Shown here piece by piece: positions 1 through 7,123 of a DNA stretch of 12,060 nucleotides. The notes beneath the pieces were generated by a model. It was not told the origin of the DNA. It saw nothing but the letters and a program-made list of their open reading frames with translations, and ran no database searches. The stretch lies in contig JBAUGX010000046.1 of the NCBI GenBank assembly GCA_049679965.1, forward strand, positions 1 through 12,060, given 5' to 3'. This DNA comes from 2-12-FULL-65-11 sp049679965. GTDB lineage: Bacteria > Acidobacteriota > Vicinamibacteria > Vicinamibacterales > CAVVIG01. Position 1 is the first letter of the stretch. Each line of letters opens with the position of its first letter. Both the position numbers and the translations under genes were made by a program.

Positions 1-21
1 GCCCCCAGCCCCTCGTCATGA
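1..21 (+). CDS. Possible 3' end of an upstream gene (partial)
   Basis: Read in the frame that ends in TGA at 19-21, the first bases give Ala-Pro-Ser-Pro-Ser-Ser-stop. This stop overlaps the dxr ATG as ATGA, the same arrangement seen at the dxr/rseP junction. In many bacteria the gene before dxr is cdsA (phosphatidate cytidylyltransferase), so this could be its tail. Six codons are too few to identify anything; the overlap is the only evidence. Confidence 0.2.
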   Translation, partial: APSPSS

Positions 22-1187
22 AACGGATCGCCATCCTCGGATCCACCGGTTCGATCGGGCAGAGCGCCCTCGCCGTGGTGGACGCGCACGCCGATCGCCT
101 GCAGGTGGTCGGCCTGGCCGCCGGCGAGAACGCGGACCTGCTCGCCGCGCAAGTCGCGCGCTACCGCCCCTCGGTGGCGGCCATGGCCACCTGCGCCGCG
201 CTCGATCGGCTGAAGGCCCATGCCCCGGCGGGCGTGACCCTGGTTGGCACAGGCCGCGAGGGCCTCGTGGCGGTGGCGTCGCATCCCGACGTGGATCTGG
301 TGCTGTGCGCTTCAGCGGGCACCGACGGCCTCGAAGCCGTGCTCGCCGCCATCGAGCACGGCAAGACCGTCGCACTCGCCAACAAGGAAGTGCTGGTCAT
401 GGCCGGCCGCCTCGTCACCGAGGCCGCGCGACGTCGTGGGGTCGCCATCCTGCCGGTCGACAGCGAGCACAACGCCATCCATCAGTGCCTGCACGGACGC
501 CCGCCGTCGGACATCAAGCGGCTCCTGCTGACGGCATCGGGCGGACCGTTTCGAGGCCGGTCGGCGTCAGAACTCTCGCGAGTGTCCCCGGAGGACGCGC
601 TGAAGCACCCCACCTGGCGCATGGGAAGGAAGATCACGATTGACTCGGCGACGCTGATGAACAAGGGGCTCGAAGTGATCGAGGCGCGCTGGCTGTTCGG
701 CGTACGCGCCGACCAGATCGACGTCGTGATCCATCCGCAGTCGGTCGTCCATTCGATGGTGGAGCTGACCGATGGGTCGATCATCGCGCAGCTCGGCGTC
801 ACCGACATGCGCCTGCCGATCCAGTATGCGTTCTCGTACCCGGATCGCTGGCCCTCGTCGCTGCCGTCGCTCGACGTGACGCGGGCCGGGCGGCTGGACT
901 TCGGCGCGCCGGACACGGACGCCTTTCCGTGTCTGCGCCTCGCGTACCGCGCGCTCGAAGCGGAGGGGAGCCATCCCCTGGTTTTGAACGCCGCCAACGA
1001 AGTCGCCGTCGCATGGTTTCTCGACGGGCGGATCGGCTTGATGGCGATCCCCCACGTCATCGAACAGACGCTCGACGCGCACCGCCCCGGCGAGGTGGAC
1101 ACGATCGAGCAGGTGCGCGAAATCGACCGGTGGGCCCGCGGCCATGCGCAGGACGTGGCTCGCGCGGTAGAATTGGAAGTCAAATGA
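18..1187 (+). CDS. dxr: 1-deoxy-D-xylulose 5-phosphate reductoisomerase
   Basis: Catalyses the NADPH- and metal-dependent rearrangement and reduction of DXP to MEP, the first committed step of the non-mevalonate isoprenoid pathway in the cytoplasm. The 389-residue length is normal for the family. Visible motifs: the nucleotide-binding GSTGSIG at residues 8-14, LANKEV at 120-125, the metal-site PVDSEHN at 147-153 (D148 and E150), TASGGPF at 172-178, the substrate-binding loop HPTWRMG at 197-203, and MNKGLEVIEARWLF at 214-227, whose E219 matches the third metal ligand. The ATG at 18 places the Rossmann motif at the usual distance from the N-terminus. Only 17 bases precede it, so its ribosome site cannot be judged. 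It overlaps rseP by ATGA, implying translational coupling in an envelope/isoprenoid operon. Confidence 0.97.
   Translation: MKRIAILGSTGSIGQSALAVVDAHADRLQVVGLAAGENADLLAAQVARYRPSVAAMATCAALDRLKAHAPAGVTLVGTGREGLVAVASHPDVDLVLCASAGTDGLEAVLAAIEHGKTVALANKEVLVMAGRLVTEAARRRGVAILPVDSEHNAIHQCLHGRPPSDIKRLLLTASGGPFRGRSASELSRVSPEDALKHPTWRMGRKITIDSATLMNKGLEVIEARWLFGVRADQIDVVIHPQSVVHSMVELTDGSIIAQLGVTDMRLPIQYAFSYPDRWPSSLPSLDVTRAGRLDFGAPDTDAFPCLRLAYRALEAEGSHPLVLNAANEVAVAWFLDGRIGLMAIPHVIEQTLDAHRPGEVDTIEQVREIDRWARGHAQDVARAVELEVK
1175..1179 (+). promoter_or_regulatory. Ribosome binding site for rseP
   Basis: GGAAG lies four bases before the ATG at 1184, inside the last codons of dxr. It supports starting RseP at this ATG rather than at any upstream in-frame codon inside dxr. 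The ATG itself overlaps the dxr stop. Confidence 0.55.
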
Positions 1188-2509
1188 CCACGCTTCTCAG
1201 TTTTGCATTCGTGCTTGGCGTGCTGGTGTTCGTGCACGAGCTCGGCCATTTTCTCGCCGCCAAGCGCATCGGCATCCGCGTCCTCAAGTTCCAGCTCGGC
1301 TTCAATCCGACGGTCCTCAGTTTCAAGCGCGGCGACACCGAATACGGGATTGGCGCGCTGCCGCTCGGGGGCTACGTCAAGATGGCCGGCGAGAGCCCGG
1401 AAGAGGAGCGGACCGGCAGCCCCGACGAATTCATGTCGAGGAGCAAGTGGGAGCGCTTCCAGGTGCTGATCATGGGCCCGACCATGAACATCCTTCTGGC
1501 GATCGTCATCACCGCCATCCTCCTGTACCGCGGCGCCGAGGTGCCGGCCTATCAGGACCAGCCGCCCGTCGTCGGCGTCGTCTCGGCCAACTCGCCGGCT
1601 GCCAAGGCCGACGTACAACCCGGCGACCGGATTCTCTCGGTTGCCGATCGCGACGTGGACACCTGGGAACAGCTCTTCGTCGCCATTGGCACGAAGCCCA
1701 ATCGCGAAGTGTCCGTGGTGCTGCTGCGCGAGGGGCGAGAACTCAGGCGCATGGTGACACCCGTGGCGCCGCCAGGTGAAAGCCGCTTCGAGATCGGTGA
1801 CATTGGCGTGCTGCCCAACGTGCATCCCCGCCTGACGGCCGTGAATCCCGGCGAGCCGGGCGAGCGGGGCGGACTGAAAGCCGGCGACGTCGTCCTGGAG
1901 GTGAACGGCGAGCCGATGACGTTCTCGTCTCAGTTGCGCGACGCCATCGCCAAGCACCCGAACGAGCAGATTGCCGTGTCGATCCTTCGTGGAGACGCCC
2001 GTCAGACGCTCGATGTCACCCCAGCGCTCACCGGGACGATCGGCCGGCTCGGGATCGCCATCGCCGACGAGACCAAGAGCATCAAGCCCGGCGCGCTCGA
2101 GGCGGTCGGGATGAGCGTCCGGCGGAACGCCGAGTTCTCGAGCCTCATCTTCCAGACGATCTGGGGGCTGGTCACGCGCGAGACCTCGCCCAGCCAGTTG
2201 ATGGGGCCGATCGGCATGGCGCAGCTTTCGGGCGAGTCCGCCCAGATCGGCTTGGCGGCCCTCTTCGGCCTGATGGCCACGATCAGCCTCAACCTCGGCA
2301 TCCTGAACCTCCTGCCGATTCCGATCCTCGACGGCGGGCACATTTTCATCATGGCGGTCGAAGGGATCTTCCGTCGCGATTTCAGCGTCCGCGTGAAGGA
2401 GAAGATGCTGCTGGCCGGCTTCGTCGTGCTGATGATGCTGATGGTGACTGTGATCTACAACGATCTCGCTCGCATCAGCTGGATCGGGCGCCTCATGCCC
2501 TGGCGGTAG
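1184..2509 (+). CDS. rseP: RIP metalloprotease RseP (site-2 protease)
   Basis: Membrane-embedded zinc protease that cuts transmembrane segments of anti-sigma factors and remnant signal peptides, following a first cut by a DegS-type protease. The protein has 441 residues. Visible are the zinc motif HELGH at 18-22 within the first membrane helix, the conserved GALPLGGYVKMAGE at 58-71, a second helix at about 96-115, two PDZ domains at about 126-190 and 212-280, and the third zinc ligand in NLLPIPILDGGH at 375-386 (D383). A last hydrophobic helix follows at about 408-425. The open frame extends upstream into dxr, but conserved sequence begins at the ATG overlapping the dxr stop, next to a GGAAG site. 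Substrates cannot be deduced here; no sigma/anti-sigma pair lies in the window. Confidence 0.96.
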   Translation: MTTLLSFAFVLGVLVFVHELGHFLAAKRIGIRVLKFQLGFNPTVLSFKRGDTEYGIGALPLGGYVKMAGESPEEERTGSPDEFMSRSKWERFQVLIMGPTMNILLAIVITAILLYRGAEVPAYQDQPPVVGVVSANSPAAKADVQPGDRILSVADRDVDTWEQLFVAIGTKPNREVSVVLLREGRELRRMVTPVAPPGESRFEIGDIGVLPNVHPRLTAVNPGEPGERGGLKAGDVVLEVNGEPMTFSSQLRDAIAKHPNEQIAVSILRGDARQTLDVTPALTGTIGRLGIAIADETKSIKPGALEAVGMSVRRNAEFSSLIFQTIWGLVTRETSPSQLMGPIGMAQLSGESAQIGLAALFGLMATISLNLGILNLLPIPILDGGHIFIMAVEGIFRRDFSVRVKEKMLLAGFVVLMMLMVTVIYNDLARISWIGRLMPWR

Positions 2510-2516
2510 GGCAAGT

Positions 2517-2574
2517 CAGGGGGCCGATGAAATCTGCGGACGCCACGGATGCGTCCGCCAATTGCGAGCCCCTG
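2517..2574. terminator. Hairpin between convergent genes (possible bidirectional terminator)
   Basis: A perfect 8-bp stem, GCGGACGC (2536-2543) with GCGTCCGC (2551-2558), encloses a 7-base loop. An outer CAGGGG (2517-2522) / CCCCTG (2569-2574) pair could close a larger nested stem. It sits in the 96-base gap between the rseP stop and the stop of the oppositely oriented DUF1801 gene, where a shared terminator is expected. No T-tract follows on either strand, so an intrinsic terminator is not proven; 3'-end protection is an alternative. Confidence 0.45.
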
Positions 2575-2605
2575 GGAACACCTTCATGTCGTTCGGCATT
2601 CCTGC

Positions 2606-2989
2606 TCACGGCCTCTCGATCTTTGTCCGCAACTCGGCGATGCGTGCGTTGACGAGTTTCTTCACGAGAGCCGGCGAGGGCGGCTTGGACAGTGGAAATC
2701 GAATCGTGCCCGTTGAGGTCGCGTATCCCTTGAGGACGGCCGCATGGGCGCGTCTGATAGCCGCGCTCATCGGGTAGAGACTGGTGTGGCGCGCGAAGGC
2801 CGCGTACCACACGAGCGGTTGGCCCTTGAACCTGAAGGCTGGAATGCCGTAGCTGAAGGCCTCGGTCGCGCCGGGCGCCGCGGCGCGAATGGCCGCGCGA
2901 AGCTTCTGCAAGTCTCTTCGCGCAGGAGCCGGCCGGGATGCCAGATACGCCCGCACCTGTGCCTTGATTTGCGTAGCGCTGTTCTTCAC
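2606..2989 (-). CDS. DUF1801 (YdhG-like) domain protein
   Basis: A 127-residue soluble protein made almost entirely of a DUF1801 domain. Diagnostic stretches are the helical start TQIKAQVRAYLASRP (6-20), the core AIRAAAPGATEAFSYGIPAF (33-52), where E43, Y47 and G48-I49-P50 are typical, the PLVWYAAF segment (58-65) with the following LYP (71-73), and the closing helix around 108-124. Family members include the B. subtilis frataxin-like YdhG, proposed to bind iron. Iron handling here would be inference only. The start is a GTG overlapping the TGA of the short frame upstream (GTGA at 2986-2989). An in-frame GTG at 3082 would add 31 residues, but those codons have poor GC at third positions and do not resemble the family. 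It follows the DUF1810 gene on the same strand, probably co-transcribed. Confidence 0.75.
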   Translation of the reverse strand: MKNSATQIKAQVRAYLASRPAPARRDLQKLRAAIRAAAPGATEAFSYGIPAFRFKGQPLVWYAAFARHTSLYPMSAAIRRAHAAVLKGYATSTGTIRFPLSKPPSPALVKKLVNARIAELRTKIERP

Positions 2990-3082
2990 TGCCGGGTTCC
3001 GTAGTACGTGAGGCTCCGCTCGACACCGCCCTCGGTCACCTCGATGGATGGCCGTCCCCTGAAGTTCCTTGGCTTTGTTCAC
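2986..3082 (-). pseudogene. Short frameshifted coding remnant between DUF1810 and DUF1801 genes
   Basis: The GTG at 3082 overlaps the DUF1810 stop (GTGA) and opens with MNKAKELQG. In the frame one base over, the sequence then reads IEVTEGGVERSLTYYGTRQ and stops with a TGA that overlaps the DUF1801 start. In that second frame 17 of 19 codons end in G or C, as in the real genes here. The original frame over the same stretch has poor third-position GC. Losing one G from the run of four near 3057-3062 would join the two halves into one 31-residue product. It may be a decayed or tiny gene, or a sequencing error. I do not recognise the protein. Confidence 0.35.
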
Positions 3083-3546
3083 GTAAGTCTGCCACGCCAG
3101 CGCTGCCCCAGTAATCGAAGCGTCGTGGCGTCGGGCTCGCCGCCGAAGTACCGGTCGAGTAACTGTTCGAACATGGATCCGGCCGGTGAGACGCTGGCGA
3201 ACAGCGTCGCAGACGACCATAGTTTCATGTCGTCGGGTGAGCCGAACACCTCCAACGCCGACCGGCCCTCGACACCCAGTGTCGCCTTGGCGATCTCCAA
3301 CAGGCGAGGACCAAGGATGGGATGCCGCAAGTATGCTTCGGCCTCCGCGACGCTCTTGATCGAATACCGCCGAGAGGTTGGGCTGAACCCCAGCCCATCG
3401 AACTGCGGGAAGATGTACCACATCCAATGCGATCGCTTCTGGCCGCTTCGGATTTCCGACAGCGCCTGTGGGTAGTCGTGCTCCTGCGCTTCCACGAAGC
3501 GAGAGAGGTCGTAGGGATCGAGATGGCTTCTGCCGAGTACCCCCAC
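3079..3546 (-). CDS. DUF1810 family protein
   Basis: A 155-residue cytoplasmic protein that matches DUF1810 along its length. Recognisable parts are DPYDLSRFVEAQ (10-21), the hallmark GQKRSHWMWYIFPQFDGLGF (35-54), AEAYLRHPILGPRLLE (69-84), GRSALEVFGSPDDMKLWSS (94-112) and LDRYFGGEPDATTLRLL (130-146). The biochemical role of the family is not established. Some database entries call members calpastatin, which this sequence does not support. The start is a GTG at 3546, chosen because it stands ten codons before the conserved DPYDL. An AGAGGCGG-like stretch about ten bases upstream may serve as ribosome site. The nine residues after TLRLL exceed the usual family end, and their codons overlap a second GTG start. 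It lies 16 bases after the propeller gene on the same strand. Confidence 0.85.
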   Translation of the reverse strand: MGVLGRSHLDPYDLSRFVEAQEHDYPQALSEIRSGQKRSHWMWYIFPQFDGLGFSPTSRRYSIKSVAEAEAYLRHPILGPRLLEIAKATLGVEGRSALEVFGSPDDMKLWSSATLFASVSPAGSMFEQLLDRYFGGEPDATTLRLLGQRWRGRLT

Positions 3547-3562
3547 TGGCTCGTGACCGCCT

Positions 3563-4675
3563 CTAGTTCCTGACGTATTTCGTCACGCCCCGCAGTGCTG
3601 CTTCGGCCGTGTACAAATTGCCAGCCGCGTCGATCGCAATCCCTTCCCCCATCGCGCCATCGGGCGAGTTGGGCGTCACATGAGGCGGAATGAACATCGT
3701 CACCTTCCCGTCTCTGAGACTCCCGGTGCGGATCCCCCGCTGCCATCCCGGGTGAACCCGTTCGGTCGACTCGGCGTCGGTCGTGTGGATGACATCGCTC
3801 TTGTCGATGGCCAGCCCGCTGACGCGGCCGAACTCATTCAGTACACCGAGAACCTTCCCGTCCTTGGTCAGGATCTGGATCCGATGATTGTGGCGGTCAG
3901 CGACGATCAGCCGCCCGCTGGAATCGAACTCGATCGCGTGCGGGGTGCGGAACTCGCCAGGCCCGGTACCCGTCTTGCCGAGGATCCTGAGGAACGTCCC
4001 GTTCCTGTCAAACACCGAGATACGGCCGACCAGATCGGGATCCGTGACGTCGGTATGGCTCTCTGCCACGTACACATCACCATTGGCCGGGTCGGTGACG
4101 ACGTCCGTCGGGTCGGTCAAGGCTTCGGGAGGGTTTCCCCGAACGCCGGGTTTCCCCAGTGTCAGGAGGAGCCTGCCGTCGGCGCTGAACTTGAAGACCA
4201 CGCTGCCCTTGTCTCTCTCGCCGGGATACCTGTTGACCTCGGCGGCGCTTGGGGCCCGCGCGTCTGTCACCCACACATTGCCATCTCGATCGGCATGGAT
4301 GCCGTGCGGCCAGACGAACATCCCGCTGCCGAAGCTCGCGATCTCCTTCCCTGACTCGTCGAAGTGGTGGACTGGACTCGCTTGACTGCCGAGGCAGCCT
4401 GGCGCGGTCCCTGGCGAGCATCGGTCCGTTGCCCATACCGTCTTGCCGTCGCGGTCAATGGCCACCCCGTTCGAGCCGCCCCACGCCCGTCCCTCGATCC
4501 GTGCCCAATCGCGGATGACGCGATAAGGATTGGCACCGCTGTTGATGGGCTGAATCTTGTCCGTCTCAGGCGTGCCTCCTCGCTGCTGTCCCTGAATAGT
4601 GGTTCCCTGGAACGCAACCCAGGTGATGACGATCAACGCCGCCAACCAGCAATTCATGAAGCCTGAAATGGACAT
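3563..4675 (-). CDS. Secreted NHL/SMP-30-type six-bladed beta-propeller protein
   Basis: A 370-residue exported protein. Residues 1-30 form a Sec signal peptide (hydrophobic 9-22, polar Gln-rich end, likely cut near 29-31). The rest reads as NHL-type propeller blades, each of the form 'P-x-G-hydrophobic-x-x-D-x-x-G-x-hydrophobic-hydrophobic-V-x-D'. Examples are VWPHGIHADRDGNVWVTD (121-138), LTDPTDVVTDPANGDVYVAE (186-205), TPHAIEFDSSGRLIVADRHN (244-263) and GEGIAIDAAGNLYTAEA (343-359). C86 and C94 may form a disulphide. The overall order resembles peptidyl-alpha-hydroxyglycine alpha-amidating lyases, and the PHG (H124) and PHA (H246) histidines sit where such enzymes can hold metal. The sequence alone cannot show lyase activity; a sugar-lactonase-like or binding role is possible. 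The start is set by a strong GGGAGGA site. Confidence 0.82.
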   Translation of the reverse strand: MSISGFMNCWLAALIVITWVAFQGTTIQGQQRGGTPETDKIQPINSGANPYRVIRDWARIEGRAWGGSNGVAIDRDGKTVWATDRCSPGTAPGCLGSQASPVHHFDESGKEIASFGSGMFVWPHGIHADRDGNVWVTDARAPSAAEVNRYPGERDKGSVVFKFSADGRLLLTLGKPGVRGNPPEALTDPTDVVTDPANGDVYVAESHTDVTDPDLVGRISVFDRNGTFLRILGKTGTGPGEFRTPHAIEFDSSGRLIVADRHNHRIQILTKDGKVLGVLNEFGRVSGLAIDKSDVIHTTDAESTERVHPGWQRGIRTGSLRDGKVTMFIPPHVTPNSPDGAMGEGIAIDAAGNLYTAEAALRGVTKYVRN

Positions 4676-4678
4676 CTG

Positions 4679-4685
4679 TCCTCCC
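4679..4685 (-). promoter_or_regulatory. Strong ribosome binding site deciding the propeller start
   Basis: On the minus strand GGGAGGA stands three bases before the ATG at 4675. The open frame continues 33 codons further upstream, but only this ATG has a Shine-Dalgarno site and is followed directly by a clean signal peptide. Confidence 0.7.
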
Positions 4686-4874
4686 TTGACGGCGGCGCCG
4701 AGACCCCACTCTTTCCTTCCTCGCGTGAGGACGGATCCCGAATCTCGCTGCTGAGCCGCGCGCCACGGCGACACCTTAACACGGGACCGCTAGGCGCGAC
4801 GGCCTGCTATCCGGCCGCTCAATCACACAGAGGCGCGAGCAGTCTCGGCGCGGCCTGTAGGGGACGGGGAATGC
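4686..4874. other. Intergenic stretch between the membrane protein and propeller genes
   Basis: About 190 bases with no convincing gene. It should hold the promoter of the propeller gene, but I see no clear -35/-10 pair on the minus strand. A weak hairpin, CGGCC (4800-4804) with GGCCG (4813-4817) around an 8-base loop, lies about 58 bases after the membrane-protein stop and could end that transcript; it has no T-tract. Confidence 0.3.
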
Positions 4875-5738
4875 CTAGTCGAACCGGAAGTACTTCCAGT
4901 GAGGCGCGGGCGCGACTTCTTCCTCGTAGTGCCCCCGCTGCCTCTCAAGCGCCAGTTGCTGCGGCGTGAGATGCAGGAGATCGAACGCGTGCGCGGTGAC
5001 GGCCTGCTCGTCGCGTGGATTGTAGACGACGAACTCGCGTGTGCCGAAGCGATAGGTGAATTGCTCAAACACCAGGTTGTAGGCGTCGAAATGCGGCTCG
5101 TACTGATACCGCTCGATGCCAATGACACCGGGCGAGTAGTCCCTCCAGACAGAGAGCAGCGAAACCGGGTATCGGCCGTTGACGGCGCGGTACTGCTCGA
5201 CGGCGGCGATGAGTGGCTCGGCATTGCGCATGGCCCGGCTGCGGCTGGATTCGGTCGCTCGCTCCACCAGGGCGAACTGCAGCAGAGCCGAGGCGACCGG
5301 CACAATCGTCAAGTAAAGCGGAATGACGGACGGCGCATCGGGAGCGCCCCTTCTCAGTGTGCCGAGCGTCGTCAGCGCCCGTCGAACGAAATAGCCGGCC
5401 GCGGCGAGCACGACGATGCCGAGAGTGAAGCCACTGTGGATGAAGGTGACGACAAGGACCAGCGCCCATACGAACGTGGTGGAAATCACAACCAGCAAGG
5501 TGGTGGCGAACCGCCAGCGGCCGAGACGCGGCGACCGATCGGCGGCCAGCCGCAAAGCGCCGAATGGGACAACCAGCAGGCCGGCAGTACCGACCACTTG
5601 GGCCATCGCCGAAAGGGGGACGGCTAGCTTGTCATAGCCACCAGGCAAGAATGGCAGCAGCGTGCACACCGCGACCAGCACCGTTGCCGCGGTGATGCCG
5701 GGCAAGCGCATCAGGACGGGGGCCTGGTGCGCGAGCAT
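4875..5738 (-). CDS. Five-helix membrane protein of unknown function with soluble C-terminal domain
   Basis: A 287-residue protein I do not recognise. Five hydrophobic segments are visible at about 15-33, 42-64, 76-99, 103-119 and 137-158, followed by a soluble domain of about 128 residues. The soluble part begins with NAEPLIAAVEQYRAVNGRYP (172-191). This resembles the helix-then-'NGRYP' element after the membrane helix of type II secretion/type IV pilin-like proteins, and may be only a local likeness. The C-terminus is rich in Tyr, Phe and Glu (HYEEE at 270-274, HWKYFRFD at the end). The start is uncertain: neither the ATG at 5738 nor the second ATG at 5711 (M10) has a Shine-Dalgarno site. 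The first nine codons lie opposite an apparent remnant on the other strand, which favours 5711. No neighbour suggests a role. Confidence 0.65.
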   Translation of the reverse strand: MLAHQAPVLMRLPGITAATVLVAVCTLLPFLPGGYDKLAVPLSAMAQVVGTAGLLVVPFGALRLAADRSPRLGRWRFATTLLVVISTTFVWALVLVVTFIHSGFTLGIVVLAAAGYFVRRALTTLGTLRRGAPDAPSVIPLYLTIVPVASALLQFALVERATESSRSRAMRNAEPLIAAVEQYRAVNGRYPVSLLSVWRDYSPGVIGIERYQYEPHFDAYNLVFEQFTYRFGTREFVVYNPRDEQAVTAHAFDLLHLTPQQLALERQRGHYEEEVAPAPHWKYFRFD

Positions 5739-5810
5739 TGGGACATGGCCATGAAGACGCCGCCGCCGCCCTCGGTGCCCATGCCGGTCGGGTTCAAGGA
5801 ATACCGCTAG
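5712..5810 (+). pseudogene. C-terminal remnant of a SnoaL/NTF2-like protein
   Basis: On the plus strand a frame ending in TAG at 5808-5810 encodes DGGLVREHWDMAMKTPPPP (5715-5771), then SVPMPVGFKEYR. The start resembles the C-terminal 'DGKIVEHWDV' strand typical of SnoaL-like/NTF2-fold proteins, which often run into a short Pro-rich tail and stop. Thirty of the 32 sense codons end in G or C, whereas the same frame before about 5710 loses this bias. This suggests an abrupt breakpoint, with the 5' part lost or replaced by the oppositely oriented membrane-protein gene. A short 21-codon frame from the ATG at 5745 is an alternative reading. The likeness is from memory of the family, not from an alignment. 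Confidence 0.42.
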
Positions 5811-5826
5811 CCCACCCTTGAGCCTC

Positions 5827-7116
5827 TCACGATCGCAGTACGTCCTTCATCACCACCCGGGCGGCGGCGATCGTCTTGTCCACATCCTTGACCGTGTGCG
5901 CTGCCGAGAGAAACCACGCCTCGAATTGTGAGGGCGGCGGGTAGATGCCGCGTGCGAGCATGCCCCGGAAGAAGCGGGCATAGCGCTCGGTGTCGGCGCT
6001 TGTCGCGGATCGGTAGTCACGAACGGGTTGATCGGTGAAGAACGGCGTCAGCACCGATCCGACCGCGTTCACCTGCAGCGGCACACCAGCCTCACGCGCG
6101 GCGTCGGCGAGACCCGCAGCGAGGCGCGTGCCGAGGCTCGCCAGGTTCGCATACAGGTTGGGCTTGAGCTGAGCGAGCGTCCAGAGGCCCGCGGTCATGG
6201 CGAGCGGGTTGCCCGACAACGTGCCGGCCTGATAGACCGGTCCGGTGGGCGACATCATCTCCATCAAGTTCGCGCGGCCGCCGTAGGCGCCCACCGGCAG
6301 GCCGCCACCGATGATCTTTCCCAGGCACGTCAAATCGGGCGTCACCCAGGCCATCTGCTGGGCCCCGCCCGGCGCGGCGCGGAATCCGGAGATGACCTCG
6401 TCGAAGATCAACACCGTCCGCTCAGCCGAGCAGATCTCGCGCAGCACGCGGAGAAATCCGTCGGCAGGGGGTACCACGCCCATGTTGCCCGCGATCGGTT
6501 CGACGATGACGGCGGCGACCTGATCGCGGTTGGCGTCGAACAGGCGGCGTACGGACTCGAGATCGTTGTACCGGGCGACGAGCGTATCGGCGGCCGTCGC
6601 CCGGGTGACGCCGGGGCTGGTCGGCTGGCCGAGCGTCAGTGCGCCTGATCCGGCCTGGACGAGAAAGGCGTCGGCGTGACCGTGATAGCAGCCCTCGAAC
6701 TTCACGATCCGGTCGCGCTTGGTCGCCGCGCGCGCGAGGCGCACGGCACTCATCGTCGCCTCGGTGCCGGAATTGACGAAGCGGACGCGCTCGACCGATG
6801 GCATCAGCTCGCGGACACGCGCGCCGAGCTCCACTTCTAGAGGACTGGTTGCGCCGAAGCTTGTGCCGTTGCGCGCAGCCTTGGCGATGGCACTCACCAG
6901 ACCCTTCGGCGCGTGACCGTGAATGAGCGGACCCCAGGACATCACATAGTCGATGTACGTGTTGCCGTCCACGTCCTGGATGCGGGCGCCGGCCGCGCGA
7001 CGGATGAAGAGCGGTGACGCACCGACCGCCTTGAAGGCGCGGACAGGACTGTCCACACCGCCAGGGAGGATCTGCTGCGCGCGCGCGAAAAGACGAGAGG
7101 ATCGGGTTGTACGCAT
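5827..7116 (-). CDS. hemL: Glutamate-1-semialdehyde 2,1-aminomutase
   Basis: PLP enzyme that converts glutamate-1-semialdehyde to 5-aminolevulinate, the second step of the C5 heme pathway in the cytoplasm. The 429-residue length is normal. Visible are the family start SRLFARAQQILPGGVDSPVR (7-26), NSGTEA (115-120) binding the cofactor phosphate, the YHGHAD segment (144-149), DEVISGFR (239-246), whose Asp contacts the PLP ring nitrogen, and CLGKIIGGGLPVGAYGG (264-280), with K267 as the Schiff-base lysine. The frame extends 14 codons into hemB, but the ATG at 7116, seven bases after the hemB stop, places the conserved N-terminus correctly. The only ribosome-site candidate is a weak GTGAAG right before it, so translation is probably coupled to hemB. 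It is the last gene of the heme cluster. Confidence 0.96.
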   Translation of the reverse strand: MRTTRSSRLFARAQQILPGGVDSPVRAFKAVGASPLFIRRAAGARIQDVDGNTYIDYVMSWGPLIHGHAPKGLVSAIAKAARNGTSFGATSPLEVELGARVRELMPSVERVRFVNSGTEATMSAVRLARAATKRDRIVKFEGCYHGHADAFLVQAGSGALTLGQPTSPGVTRATAADTLVARYNDLESVRRLFDANRDQVAAVIVEPIAGNMGVVPPADGFLRVLREICSAERTVLIFDEVISGFRAAPGGAQQMAWVTPDLTCLGKIIGGGLPVGAYGGRANLMEMMSPTGPVYQAGTLSGNPLAMTAGLWTLAQLKPNLYANLASLGTRLAAGLADAAREAGVPLQVNAVGSVLTPFFTDQPVRDYRSATSADTERYARFFRGMLARGIYPPPSQFEAWFLSAAHTVKDVDKTIAAARVVMKDVLRS

Positions 7117-7123
7117 CTTCACG

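Noticed and set aside
482..2341. Long minus-strand open frame (619 codons) opposite dxr and rseP
   Set aside because: It runs antisense to two certain genes, has Arg/His/Gly-rich composition without any recognisable domain, and is the expected by-product of very high third-position GC.
3008..3475. Plus-strand open frame opposite the DUF1810 gene
   Set aside because: The minus strand carries the conserved DUF1810 motifs; the plus-strand product has no recognisable features.
2606..5738. The segment between the two conserved operons considered as a defence or toxin-antitoxin island
   Set aside because: None of the four genes shows nuclease, ATPase, toxin or integrase motifs, and there is no tRNA or attachment site at either border.
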